Source: Petunia secreta
Lineage: Eukaryota > Streptophyta > Magnoliopsida > Solanales > Solanaceae
NCBI GenBank assembly: GCA_029990175.1
Contig: JARKIP010000033.1
Span: 13,623,001-13,687,000 of the forward strand
Direction of reading: 5' to 3'
DNA length: 64,000 nucleotides
Part shown: positions 36,401-51,400 of the stretch, in pieces
Layout: each line of letters opens with the position of its first letter
Numbering within the stretch: position 1 is the first letter of the stretch
Position numbers and translations under genes: made by a program
Notes under the pieces: model-generated
Database searches by the model: none
Told to the model about the DNA's origin: nothing
What the model saw: the letters and a program-made list of their open reading frames with translations, nothing else

Positions 36401-39400
36401 CTATGCAATCAGGATCTTTGGAATTGAAGAATCAATGGCAAGTGGCAACCAGAACTAAAAAGTGCTGAACAAGAATTGCACCGATAACCATTGGTTACTG
36501 TCAAACTGAAGAAGACTGAAGAAAAGAAGTGGAGGGGCCACCAAGGATACTTTCGAGGGTTTGGGATGTTCACTCTATTCATACTCTATTCATGTTTCAT
36601 ATAAAAAGGCTCTCATGCATATGGTTCTCATTAATGATTTTGTTTACACATGGTTCACATCAATGAAATTGTTTACACACTGGGAAATAAGGACTGGCAT
36701 CTTGAGTTAATTATAATTGTTAAACTTCTTTCAAAAAAAAAAAATAAGAAATCTAATCAATCACTATGCTTATAAGAAACTCCCCAAAGATAATATTATC
36801 AGCTTATATGACAATTTGTATGCTGAGTTGGCCAGGTGACAATCAGAAAACTGGTTCAATCATAAACTTTGATTAATGGAGTAGGCACAAGAACTGGGCC
36901 TTACACAAACAAGCGGAAGAAACCAGAGTAGTATTAGAGGAAATTGCAGTTCCTGGCGAAATTTATCAAATTGAAGATAGCTGACATTACCGATGAAGCA
37001 ATGCAGAGTGCTCATCATCAGGTTTATAAAGTTCATATTGCTTTTCGAATTCATTTCCAAGTGATATAACCCAGTCGACATCCTGAATTACATCCAAAGA
37101 CTCTGCAAGAAACTGTGAATAAACGAATTAGGTCCAAGATATATTGACGCAGGGGTGAAACTTTACTTTCAAGCCGGTAAAAGTTAAATATGTGATGCAT
37201 TAAAAGAATTTCTCATAGAATCAGGGCCAGAGAAGTCATCATTTCTAAAGAGACCTCATGCTTTAAGAGACTGAAAAATGTTCATTGTTCTGAGTAGTGA
37301 AAAAGATCCATTGTTTTGAGTCGTGTTTTCATGCTTTTTCTGTGCAGCAATGCTATTTATGCTATAAAGAAAAATCATTTGAGGATCCATGAATCCCCTC
37401 AATATCTATCTGTGCAGCCTTGAGATAACTAATCAAAAATAATAAGAAGACAAATTTCAATGTTTCAAACATGTGGATAAAGTTACTAGTGCTTACATGG
37501 ATAATCATGTCATCCCAAGACTCTTGATATGACGGATCCTGCTTTAAGTCTTCTGTATCACTCACGTACGCCTTCATCTTTGGAATCTAGAGCTTAGCAA
37601 ACAAGATAACCTATTAAGACATACGAAAATTGTCTCCATACTACGTTCAAAAGCATAATATTCAATATATTTTTGGAAAAAAATGACTTAGAAAGAAGTT
37701 GCTAACACAGGGACGTCATCAAGTATAAGATCTGTTAACATATTGCATAATATTTTATACCTCATCTTGCCAAAACAAGTTAATGTTCTTTGGGAAGAGT
37801 GGCGCCAGATAACACAACACCTGCAAAAACAAAAGTGAAAAGAGTGTCAAAACGAAAAATTGAACTATCATTAAATTTCAGAATAATTTGGCATCCATAT
37901 AAAAAATGGACCCTTTCTGATAAACTGATGCATAAAAGAGAGTCTGTCAGAATAAAATGAAGGTCACTAGTTGCGTATTAACAGCAGGAGACACTAAAAA
38001 GAATACATCAGAATGGCTTAGGAGTCAGTGACATACGGAATAAATTTATGGCCATGAAAAAGTCATAGTAACTATTCCGGATGCTGAAGCGAAGACTGTT
38101 ATCTGGCAGAAGTTCTTCTCCCCTGCCCTAATTGCATCCTGTGTATTTTCTCGAGGAATTTAATATGCATAGAAATATAGGAAAACTTATAATCTTTCTA
38201 CAGCTCAAGTTGGTGGAGTGAATGCCTTGCATCTGACAATAGAAGACAATCAAAGGAAAAGAAAGAATTTCCGAGAGGAAAAGAAAGAATTTCCGAGAGG
38301 AAAAGAAACCACCCCATGTAGGCTGCTTCAAGAACCAGTAAATTCACCATATAGACATAGAGCCTGAATCACATTAGTCTACCTCGATACTCTCCAGCAC
38401 TCTATAGCACATGTAGGCTGCATCAATGCCTATTGACTGCCTGTTTTTGCATCTATAGCACAATGTTACTCAAGTGTAAATGTCCTACTTTCCAAATTAC
38501 CCACGTCTCACTTTCTCTATTCATTCCAACACTCTGAGAATTTCTTTTGAAGCAGCAAGTAGATGGAAAAAACAAAGGAATGTTGAAATTCCATCTTGAT
38601 GTCGAGACGACAGATCACTAGGAAAAGATCCCTAAGTCCAGGATGAAGCACGTTCAGATATCTCTATTTTACGTGCTTCATCCTGAACATTGGAAAATGT
38701 AGTGGAAAGAAGAAGCGGCATCAATACTTGTTGCAGGGAAGACGAAAGAGACTAGGGTTTCTCATTGATTAACTTTTCTCGTGAAATCATAATCAGTTTC
38801 TCATCTGACTATTCAAACTTTGGCAAAGGGGCTTACCAGACACTCCAAATAATAGCATTCCATAAGTTTGCCACATAATTATTGAGTCAACTAAGAACCC
38901 AGCTGCTTGAAACCTGCTAATTCCCCACCTCTAGCACAAAGCATGTGGCTACATGGGCAAAGTCATTTTCATGAAATGAAGCAAACTTCTGATCCAAAGC
39001 CCTTGGGAACCACTGACGTATAATCCTTTTTTATAATGGTAGATAAAAATTTACTCATAACAGAGTACCAAGAAGGTACATCAATAGGTGCAAATTACAT
39101 GGACTTGTCCAAATGTATACTCCCTGTATTCAGCCTATGCACGTTTTCAGATAATAATGTACCTTATTATCACCCAAAGAAGAAGAAAAGAAGCAACTGA
39201 TAAAATCAATGTTTAAGAATTTCACAACATGACATCAGAAAGGGAAGGATGGTGGTCGAGGAATATATTTCAAGATTTGGCACAATATGATGACTAAGTA
39301 AAACTAGGTTCGCCTGGAAAATCGAGTTAACAATCTATGACTTCCCAAACATATGATATAAAATCCTAGTGCCTGGAAATTACAAATATTTGTATTCAGG

Positions 39401-42400
39401 ACTGTACCTATAGCGATTGAAATTTTTAGAAAGACAGGTTAGTCAAATAGAAACAACAAGCACACCAACTAAGCTGACCAAAACAATGCACATCCAGCGC
39501 CATTGCACCACATTTTGCACAGAACTGGATTTGCTTACCTTGGGACAATCTATAGCTTGTGTGATATGCAAGAGATACCCATCGCTAATACTATATTCTA
39601 AGATGCTCGACAGAGGACTTACGGTTAGAATCTGGGTCGCCAGATGCTCCCTAGCCAGAGGATTATGGAGGAGAACAATCAGGCGTGCAAAAAGCTCCTA
39701 AATCACCAAAAATGAGGTAAAATATCTACGTGCATTTCTTAAACAGGATGAGAAGATAAAAATTCTCCGCAGCTCACTGAAACTGAAGTTGATTACCTCA
39801 GGATGTGGAATATCAACACGAGCTTTACATTCCAAAACGGTCACACCACTTTGAGAAGATCGACGCCTGCACAATTCTGCGATGCATTTGCAGACCTACA
39901 AAGAAGGCACTGTTAGGATATATGAGCCGTTGTCCATGGAAAAGTTTTCCTTTTTCAACTTTTTTTTTTTGAAAAACATGTTTGCTCATGAAAAACTCAA
40001 TTTTTTTAGATTTTTTCAAAAACAGTTTTTGGAAAACCAAAAAGTGCTTTTGACCACTTTTTCAAATTTTTTCAGAAAACCAATTTAACCAATTTCTCCA
40101 CTCACAAAACTTCAACTTTTTTCAAGTAAAATTTATGTCCAGACACAACTTCAACTACCAAATACAATTTTTCAACTCTTTTTCGAAAAAAAATTTGATG
40201 ACTAAGGCCAAACGGCAAAGTATATGTGAAACCCCATGCTTGATAGCAGATAGAACATGCAAGCTTGACTTAAAAAAATGAATTTTCCAACTGGCAAGAA
40301 CAGGAGTGAACCTTGAATAAAGAAGAGGGTCAACAAGATACAGCCCTAGAGAAAATATCTCATACCGTGGCAACTGCACCCGTGTAAACTCGTGGAATGA
40401 TCATCTTTAACAAAAATGGCCATAAAACATGCTACAATCGGCACAAAAAAGAGGTCAAAGTAAATAAGTAAAACCTTTTGACATAGTCCTAAACTGAAAT
40501 TTCTCAACAAAAGAAATACTTCCACACCTCCATCTCAGGGACAGTAACAGTTATCAGAAGAAGACCCTTTTCACAGATTGCCCTCAATTCTGTCAGTGTA
40601 ACAATCTCCGTTTTCATCTGAGAAAACTCAAGCATCATAAAATATAAAAGATAAATCTGCGGAAACAGGGATTCATTAAGATGGAAATTACGGCACGGCA
40701 ATTGAAACATATACTGGAGCCAGCTTAAATTGAGATTCACCAGAGATGGCATAGAGAACCACTTCTGCTGACCACAAAAACAATCACTGGACTCCCCCCA
40801 CCCCCACCCCCCCCCCCCCCAAAAAAATTAAAAAAAAAAGGCATCGGAAGCCCTACTCTGTCAATCACACATGAAGAGAAGGGCAAGCAAGTTAACACAA
40901 CACTTAATAAGAGAGGAAAATGGTATAAATATTGAAACAGAGGGAAGGAACAGACCACCAACTGCAAGTTCCAGCACATATAGCAAGACATGCATACCTC
41001 CACTTTCTTGTACACAAAAGGATAATAACCAGTTGACGAGTTCAATTCTCTGGATCTCTCGATATCATCTCTGTGCAGAGCAAACATTGCAGAATGGCGA
41101 ACAAGATATTCAATGAACAACTCTCCAGAAGGGCCGACCAAGTAACAATGGGAAGCCATAACCACAATTAGCTGCAAAAAACAGCAACACAGTCACGTAG
41201 TATCTAGAAGTGGAGAAGTGTTTGCACAACTGGGTCAAAACAGGCAAATTTCATATATTAAGTACCTCTGCGAGTGCCTTACAGACCCCTAAGTTAAGCT
41301 CATTCAATAACTGATTCACAACTTCAATTAGTAAAGGCCTCTTACCATGCCAAGCTTCGGACAATCTATAAAAGTAGTTGATGAGAGTTACATGAGGAAA
41401 TAGACGATAAAATTAATATCAACAAGATGAATAACCTGGGTAATAAATGCTTTAATACACAAAGTGCACCAACAGCCAGTGGTTCTTCTTTCAACTTGCA
41501 TTTCTGAAGAGGCAAAGAACCAAATACAAACGTTTAGTGGAACAATTACCTTGTAAAAAACTAGGTCTCACAACTATGTTCAACATTTCATTTCTTAAAA
41601 GGGTCGAATTTTGAAGTTCAAAAACAAGAGGAAAACAAAACAAGGTTGTTTCATTCTCGATTACAAACATATGGTTTCTTCAAATTGCCTTTTAGTAGGT
41701 GATACACTGAGCATACTATCACAAAAACAGTTCATACTTCAAATGTAGTAAGGAAAAAACACCCACATTGAGAAGGAAGACAAACAAATCCTCTGGGTAC
41801 ACCAAACCAACTGTTAGGAAACAATGCTGAACTTCATTATAAGTCTGCTAGAAACCAAAAGAATTATATTAGTAAAATACAACAAGCTGAAGATACAATA
41901 GAACAATTTCAAGAGATTTAGCAGATCTTTGTCGCGGAGCAATAAGAAATCCCAGTATGTTAATATGACCAAAAACTTAGGAGAGAAAGAAAATCAACCC
42001 TAACCTACAGCCAGAGAAGCTACTAATTTAGAGAATAATATTCAGGGTGACCAGTGTTGTGAGCCTCTTATACTCCAATGTTTTTGATGTCTTTACCAGG
42101 ACTGATAGAAAGCACTCATCGCTTGCAACATAGAAAGCTTTAAATGGCTTTACTAAGACACACGGAGAGCCTTTTTCTAACATGTCTTTTTACCGATTTA
42201 TATCAACATAACTTAATTCTTCCAAAACTGATAGGAAATACTAGCAGTAACCATGTTTAGAAGGACAGCATGTAGGTACCCAAACTATATACAGATATGT
42301 GGACAAAAAATTAAGCCCGCAATGAAACCTGGGAGTGGAAGAAATCATTAGACATTTTTAATGTAAGACCTTCCATCAATGCTCGGCTGAAGAAATAATT

Positions 42401-45400
42401 CTAAGGCTTCCATTAAGCAGATCGCTATCGGGGAAATAATGGCACCGAAAAGTTGCCTTTACTAAGTGGACAGCAACTAATAGTATGATTCTTACTCCCC
42501 GAAAATCTTAGGAGATAGAACAGGTCAAACAGTTGCTCTTGTATCTTTCTTCAAAACCGTGTAGTCTCCTATCTACTCTGATGTGTGGTAACTGGGAGAT
42601 GCAGAAAAGTAATATCTCCTTAGATGTTGGGCAGGGGGAGCCAGGAGGCAGATCAGGCGAGGATAGGGACATCTGTCTTTTTTTTTTTTTTTTTTTTTTT
42701 TGAGGAGGAGGATAGGGAGATCTTTTGAAGGAGGAAATTTCATTGGTATGGATTAAGAATGTTTTGTTATTCTTGAAGTACTCCAAAGAAAATGCCCCTT
42801 TCTGTAGATGATTGAATGGGATTCCTAGAATCTTAACTCATTTGTGTAGTACTGATGTCGTATAGACCCTGTATAACCGGGTGTTTCTTCCCCCTTTTTT
42901 CGGGGAAAGGTAATTGTATTTTAAATCAATAGCACAAAGGCTGTGCTACAAGCCATATTTACAACCCAAAAAAAAAAAAAAAAAACATTACGAACAAACA
43001 AACAAAAGTATAACCTTGTTCTTCTTACAGGGATTTTATGATGTCTAATAATGAATCCACATCATCTAAACTATCGAGTGTTTCTTTCCTTTTTGTCAAA
43101 AGGATCTAACTATCAAAAAATTAAAACAAAAATGGGCCTCAAATACAAATGGACGTAATGAATAACCAAGACCTTTAGTCCAACTGAGAAATCTGAATGC
43201 TCTGTTCTTTCATTGCTTCTACAAACCACAGGAAGAAGAGTTGATAATATAGCAGTAAGGTCCTGCACACATCAAGATAGTTAGTTACCTATCTATCAGA
43301 ATGATTCTACAAATTGAAATGATAATATGACACCACGTTTAATGAGTTAATTGCATATAACATCAGAAATACATCACCCGAATGGACAAACCGTAAACAG
43401 CTCTCCAGATAAGTTACAAGCGGCATCCCAACAATATACAATGTGAGGAAGACCGAAGAACTGAGAATAGATCCTCAAGTTACCACTACTAAAATGAGTA
43501 TGTTCCAGACACTTTTTATAGTCAGAGGACCATATGAGGAATATCTGTCTGCAATCTGATAAACCCCTTGGACTCAATTCTCGTGCCCTTCTCTTTAGAC
43601 TTCCTTCAATGTGGTAAAGGCCTAAAGGGTGAAATAAGTGGTGTCTAACAAGCTACACTGGGCTTCGCAAAAAATATTGTTATATTCTTTAGATAAGTCA
43701 GCTTTTAGTAATCATCAATAGTAGCAACAAGGCTTAAAGTTCCTCTAAGGAGTTCAGGAGTTCGAGTGACGTGATTATCTTGTATGCATTTTCATTTTGC
43801 AGAAAATAGACTATAGATATAAACACTTATATTTAGGAGTGCACTCATACGTTATCTTTTTTATTTGAGAATGGTAACTATTTATATATGTATATAATGA
43901 ATCTGGATACTGTTGAAGTGATGGTTACGGATCCAAAAAGGAAAACCAAAAAGGGACCCTGATCTATCTATGACTTACAATGATCCTATAAAATCTATCA
44001 GGTCCACAAACAAAGCGCAAAAACGCATGCAAATGTGTTCTAGATCAACCTGTGTACTTGTCTATCCTCTTCCATGACCAGCATTAGAATGTTTCCATTA
44101 GAGTACTAGGCATCACCAAGTTTGTCAACGCAGGTATATTCCCATTCTTCCAAGTATGGTGTCTATTTGATTTTTTTTAATAAAGCCATGCATATTGTGA
44201 TATATCCAGATATAATATCAATACCCATGTCCTCCTCCTTGAACAAAAGTTGCTCAGAAGAGAGAGAGAGGGAGAGAATCAGAGAGTGGAGAGTCAGGAA
44301 CTGAACAAGAATGGTGATGGGTTGCTATTTGTTAATAGCTGTTAAAGAATATTGCGAATATAAGCAATTACCTTGTAAAGCGAACTAAATCATAGGAGAG
44401 ATAATATTCACTTACCTTTCATAGAGCTCTTGATAGTAGAATATATAGATTGTAATTCAGACTCAATAATACACAATTCTCTTCAGTTTGATTTCAATAG
44501 CCATTTGAAGGATGACTCTTTTAACAGTATTGACTACCCTTTATACAAGGGGAAAAGGGAGAATTCCCAGGTTGGACCAGAAGAAGGTGACACAAGCCAC
44601 TGGAATACAGATTTTAGAGGAGGCACTCTGATGACAAGTCACCAGTTGATGTTGTGCAAGTAGAAGTGCTGACAAAGCAAACAACGGGACCATGCATGAT
44701 GATCCTAACAGTGACCGTCTGTTGAGAAACATCCGCATGTCTATTCGGGGGTTTGAGGAGAGAGCAATATAACTTTTAAATTAGATAGAACAGCAACGGC
44801 AAAAGGTGATTAGTTGAAGGGGAAATGTTTCGTGAAGATAAAACAGAGAAAAGGTAATGGAGTTAGAGAATATGCAACACTCTACCGATTATGATTCATG
44901 CCAGAGTACAAGGGGGAGCAAGTAGGAGCTTTACTTGTTGAAGTTAAGACAGGAATATGAGGGGGATATATGACCCCAGTAAACGGGCCATCGTAAAGGT
45001 GGCATAGAGAGAATTGAGGAGCAAGGTTGGCATTCTGCAAGAAAACACAAACTATTGCCTTTGTAAAAATTAGATGGAACCTGACTAGAGGTGCCTCTGA
45101 AATACAACATCACCTCCTATTAACCATTAATCATGACCAGTTCCAAGACGACATTACCAATATTAGTGCTATTAGAGTATTAGTAAATGTTTCCAAGTTT
45201 TGTTATTCCATGGCTAGACTTATCACCCAAATTTGCAGTAAGAGGAGAAGTTTTAGCAGAATAGCAAGTTAAGTTGCAGGTTTTAGCAGAAATACAGACT
45301 ACCACGTCAGTAAGAAAGAATATCAACTTAAACAGCAATACGACATGTTTTCCTACCTCAAAATCAAGTAACGGTGGACCAGTTTCTGAAAGTAATGAGG

Positions 45401-48400
45401 CATTTAATAGATTATGGAGGCTACAAGTTGCGACAAAGGCCACATCTTGATCCCTCTTATACCTGAAAAATCATAAATTTTTCATTGTTACAGAGCCCAC
45501 ACCCAAACAGATAAAATAAACAATTGCTTCAACTGAAAGAGTATCATTCGTGTATCTGACATAGAAGAATTTAGCAGTAGCAAAGAGCAGGTCATTTGAC
45601 ATCAAAGGTACAAGTCATTTGCAATTATGGATTTTCTCAAAACATTGCAATCCAGTGTATGTCTTACAGTTCCAATATAGTTGGAACAAATCTTGGCAAA
45701 GCTGTCTTCAGCTGCGTTCTAGTAATAAGACCAACCATCTGCCCTAATGCTTCCACAGAAGATAACCGAACCTGAGAAAATATCATGTCAGGAAATAAAA
45801 CTTCGTCTCCTCTTACCACTTCAAAATGAGCAATAAATGTAAGAGTGTTTAATTTATCCAACATATTAACACACGAAAAGCAGCTGATATTACTTGCTGA
45901 GACAAAGCACCCTTATCATCTGTTCGACTAGTTTTAACGTATTTACATCAAATTTTATACAAAAGCAAGGGAAAGAAGGACGATGGAAGCAAAGATGACC
46001 CTCAGCAAGCTGCCTTTAACATCCCATGCCCTCTGAACTTCGTGCACAGTGCATTCGCAGTAGATGGTGATATTTTTCACCCACAACCTCAACTTGTTAT
46101 GTTACTGTGTCAATGCCACTCTTGCACTCCAAGGAAAACATCTAAATGTACTCTCAAGTTAGTCACAATTCGTAACTGAAATGGTTAAAGCATGGCTACA
46201 TCACAAGTTCCACTAGTGGCATCAAGTTGTCCCAAGTAACGGCAGACTTCATGAGGAATTGCAAGTACCACGGTATATCAGAATAGTTAGCACCCCAAAT
46301 TTTTTGTAAAATTCAGGGGCCATTGTTTCTATTCTCATAGGTTCATAACTACTGAATTGAAAACTCACCTAATGAAAAGTTCACATAAGAATGCATGTAA
46401 TTTTCCTAATGAAAGAAATTGACCTCCAAGTATTCTAAAAAATGGAAGTAAAGTTGGACATAATACTTAATCAATTATCATAAGGAAACTTAGGTAAACT
46501 TGTAGCAAATAAAAAAGGAAAAGGATGGATGAAGACAGTTACCCACATAAAGAAAAGATACTTAAAATTTTCTAGAAAGAAATGAATTGGCAAACCTTCA
46601 GATCCCGTGAAATTGCCCAAACTCTCAATAATAGTTCAAATGCAGAATTCAAGAAAGACCTGCACAATTGGCTCATTCATATTACCTCAAACAGCAAAAT
46701 GGAGATCCTTGAAGAAATCAAAACCAACCAAAGCAGTAAACTGGTCTCACATGACATCAGCATCTAGAACTGAAGAGAGAGGGACGTCAACACTGCACTG
46801 CCAGCAGGATTGGCACCAACATTTGAATGCTGGAAAAAAAAAAAACTTAAAGTCTCTTCAACGAAAACAAAGGTAACAGTTGAGCAGTAAAGTCTAACCA
46901 TATAAATAAGAGTATAACCATTGGAACTGCCCTCCCAAATATACTTTTATGTGCAATTTACATGAAAGTACGTTTCAACCAGATTTATTCCCAAACTAGA
47001 ATTTAAGAAGTTACAGCTCCCCCATATTAAATTCTCCTCTTTCTTTTTTATCATGAAACAAATAGAATAATTCAACATGGTGGAACTGTAACTTCTGAAT
47101 TTTCTAATTCTCCTATTTCTTCTGTTAGAAGAATAACATAACCTCTTTCTTTAATAAAGTAAAAAATTTCATAAAAGGCATCAAGAAGATGCAAAAAGAT
47201 ATAAAAGTAGAGGACTGAAAAATGTTATCAGCTCCAATACATAATCCTATATTGCTAAAGAACTGATAAAGTCCAGAAAGATAACAGGCCAATTAACAGT
47301 AGACTAGAAGAATAACATATCTTGCTAATCTAGAAAAAGAGAAAGCTTTCTTGATATGTTAGATCAACAGAAAGTCTCTTGTCTATTACCATTTGCAAAA
47401 ATCGACCGGTGCATGTCCCTCACATTTCCCAGAATGGGTACCACTCGCGTCAGTACACCCTTAAGATGAGGAGTAAACTGCAAAGCTTCAAATATATAGA
47501 TGTAGATCAGATACTTAGTTTTGGCGATAATATTAAAGCGGCCCATAAAGTTTTTGCAAACAAATCGAAAACAAACCATCAGACGATGCAAAGTCTGCAA
47601 GAATTTGAACCATAGCTGGAAGAGCTGAATTTGAACCCGAGAGATGGAGGAAAATTTCTTCCATCATCTGTCACAGACAATTGAAGAATTAAACTAGAAT
47701 ACACAAATTTCAGAGTATCAATAACCAAGAAGTAAGAATGAGCGTCAGACATACAACTATTTGTTGGAAAACTGTCCAACAGAAACTAAACATAATTTAA
47801 AAATATAAGCAGGATCCTTTGTTCTTTTCTTGGTGAGATGAGTACGCTTATCCGGAAAAAAGGCAATCATCTCTGAGATAAAACATTCTCGATTACAACA
47901 GATTGTAACCTAGCGTAAATCATCTACTAATGAAAACAAAATACTCTCCAGCTTAAAAAAATAGCTTCTACCGGACAGACTACCCAGGGTAATACAAATA
48001 AAAAAAATGAGAGTCGGATTCTATGCTATTGCCTAATGTAATTCAACAGCTAGAAAGGAACTTCATATGGTATTATCAAGTGTAAAGGCGCTCAGTATTC
48101 TAACTACCATAAAGGAACAAACATGCAAAACTCCAACACTGACAAAGACAATGTTCTACCGAGTTACTGTATGAGATGAGTGGAAAGCAGTTCGCAAATG
48201 AAAATGTCTTTATTGTGGTCACAGCCTCCCAGTCTTTCCCTCTAGTCAAAGTTGACTCAAAATATCCTTTAAGAGCAAACTAGTTCACCCATCAATTGTT
48301 TTTGTAGGTTCTCTATTTTTTGCTATAATACATGCTAGTTAGTACACAAGAGCTTGCAATTATTACTTTAAACAAAATTTAAAATTAATAAAGAGCAAAC

Positions 48401-51400
48401 TAGTTCAACCATCAAATAGAGCATCTTTTCCAGAGCCATTACAGCAATAATCAACTGCTACTTATCTGCACAAACCAACTGTCACCCACCCAGGTTCGTG
48501 CAAATCTTGTAGCTATCCAAATTATACACCTTGCTTTTGTACAATTAGAGCGGTTCATCATGTCCCAATTTCCATCCTACTAAAATAGTGTGATCCAGTT
48601 TTCTTTATATTGGGGGTAAATTATAAATAGTAGATCCAGTTATGCCACTCAAGCTTGTGAAAGAATATGAGAATCTCCCTCAAAACTTTAAGACAATGTT
48701 TTATGTAAACCCTTTCATATCTTTTTTTTAAATGACAAGGGAACCTGCAGCCGCTACCCTTCGGGTACGCTCTGGGGTAAACCCCGCTCTTGATGCGATA
48801 GCCTGCAAACCACACTGGAGAGGTAACCCACACTAGGCAAGCCCGGTGCGACATGCTCAAACTGAGAAGGTTGTCGGCAGTCTCCTATGTGGGAAACCAC
48901 TTGCTGAACCTACCCTGGGAGAGGCAGACCCTTTCATATTCTTTTATACCCGATGTGAGAAACCTAACATCAATAAATAAAAAGTGCATCGCCAACCGTT
49001 TAACTTTTAGATGAAGTGGTTTCCCAACTTACCAACATAGAGGTACTACGTCCGAGACGCACCTCCACCCATAACAATATAAACATGCTTAGCTCAAGAA
49101 AAGGAATCGGGTCCACACGTGAGGGGACTAGTCATAGATCTAAAATCATTACATCAAACCAATCCCCTTTTTTCACACTTTAATGAGGTGAGGCACATAA
49201 ATCGACAGAGATAATATGAAAAGCATTGATCAATTGAGTAAGTCCATTTACACCTTCTTAATTAGATTGGAAATTAATCGGCATATTGCTAACAAGCATG
49301 ACAAAATAAACTCTGCCACTAGGCTCAGAATTTCTCAAAATAAAACTTTGAGAGATGCTATTGACGATCATTGAACCAAGAAACAAAAACTATAAAAGAT
49401 ATGTTTACAGAACAGCTGGAACAAGATGAGCAAAGAAACAGATCAAAAGCAGATATAAATTAGAAAGCACAACTACATTCCCTCTTTTAAAAATCTATTT
49501 GCATAGGTAGAAAGAAAACAAACACTCACCAGATCAGGCATATGTGAACCAATCGATACAAGTACACCAGCTGCAGCTCTTTGCCAGTCAGCATTAAGTT
49601 CCTATCATGATATTGAACTAGCTCTTAGAGTAGTATGAATACTACCAGCATTGCACATGACATATAGGAAGTAAAGTTTGACACAAATTGCACAAATAAC
49701 AAATTACCGAATTCCACACTATATAACATGGAGAAAGGGAGAGAAGGGGGGAGAAATAGACTATTCCCACTACTTGATGTCTTTCAATCCTCTGTGTTAG
49801 AAACGCTAAGTTATATATAATTAGGATTAGCATAGTAGTCCCACATTGGAAAATATATGTAGTATTGCACTTATAGGAGTTATAAATAGGGCTCCAGTAG
49901 ATTCCCCTTTGGCTCTTTTGGATTTCGTCAGCTCCTTATCCTTAGCATAAGATCTGTGTATGAGCTGACAAATCTTTTTTATTATCTTTTGTATTTAACT
50001 CTTTGCATCTACTGGATGCCTTTAATGAATTACTTACTTCATCAAAAAAAAAAATAGGGCTCATTGTAACACTATTTTTAGATATACCAATAATATCTTT
50101 ATTTCTCACACTCTGTCCTCCCACCAGAACCTGATATTCTGTGAAGTTAGCATCAGGACTTGATGATATATTATCTGCAATTTCAGTCACCATCTTGGTT
50201 GAAAAAATACTTCAAACACGCTTTATGAGAAAATCGATATAACAATGAAACAGAAATACCGTGTATACAATTTAAGTAAAGTACATGACCCATACAAAGA
50301 GCATCCCATTATCAGAATATCAATGCAGAAAATAATCACAGTTAATTGCTGCTGCTGACATATCAAAAAGTGCTCCGGAAGTACACAAAAAAACAATCAT
50401 CTGCACTAATTTGTACAATAGAATTGTCTATTACTTCATATTTTCAACCTAATTGCTATGGAGCTACTTCTCATGCTCTCCTCCACCTTTCCTGTGTATT
50501 GCCTCTAAATTTCCGCCCTAGCTGCATCATTCTTACACACACTGACTTTCTACTTCAAACATGTTCCAGACTAAATTTAGCAAGGATTTTAGTTATAAGC
50601 ACTGACAGTATAAATATTTTTCTACACAATTAGTAAAATTTTAACCAGTTAACGTTTATCAACCCATAACTACCTAATAAGTGACCTGATTGTGTAAATA
50701 TTTTTATACTGTCCGTGCACAAAAAATTAAATTTCATTTATTAATATAGTGGGGTGTTAATTTACCTTGGTTGATATCACCTCAGAAGTAGCAATCTTGG
50801 CCAACTTAGCTAGATAATTAGGATCAACATCTCCCTTATCTAAAGCCTGAATTGCCACTGACATCACTTGAAATAAACCAGCTATATTCCCAAACCTCTG
50901 AAATTCCACAAAATTCCCAATTAAGAACAAACACTACGCTAAAATCCCAACTGTTCACATACAATAAAATATCTAAGTAATGAACAGTACCCGTCGTCCA
51001 CCTCTTGATACTGTTAAGCAACAATCAAGAACCAATAGTGGATTTCTGAAAAGAACAATAAGAAAGTTTCAATAAATTAAAGAAAAAGTTGCAAATACAC
51101 ATGCACATATATATGTATGGAAGTGGATATAGTTCACTAACTTATAGGCTCATTCGAACTCACTAGCTTTAGTTCAGTCCCTATACATGTGCTAAGAAAT
51201 ACACTACTCCCTCCATCCCAATTTACGTGAAGGTGCTTGATTGGACGCGGAATGGGAGAAAGAAATGAATACTTTGAAATTTGTGATCTGAAACAATAAC
51301 AACATGCCAGTGTTATCCGACAAGTGGGGTCTGGGAGGGTGAAGAGTACAGAGACTTTATCCCTACCATGAATAAGGTAGAGAGGCTATTTCTGATAAAC

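Noticed and set aside
39529..39605. Possible extra SGR6 exon between exons 20 and 21
   Set aside because: It has a donor-like end (CCCAAG before GTAAGC), but exon 20 joins exon 21 in frame to give the conserved LTVLCYLAPLF; inserting it is not supported by family knowledge.
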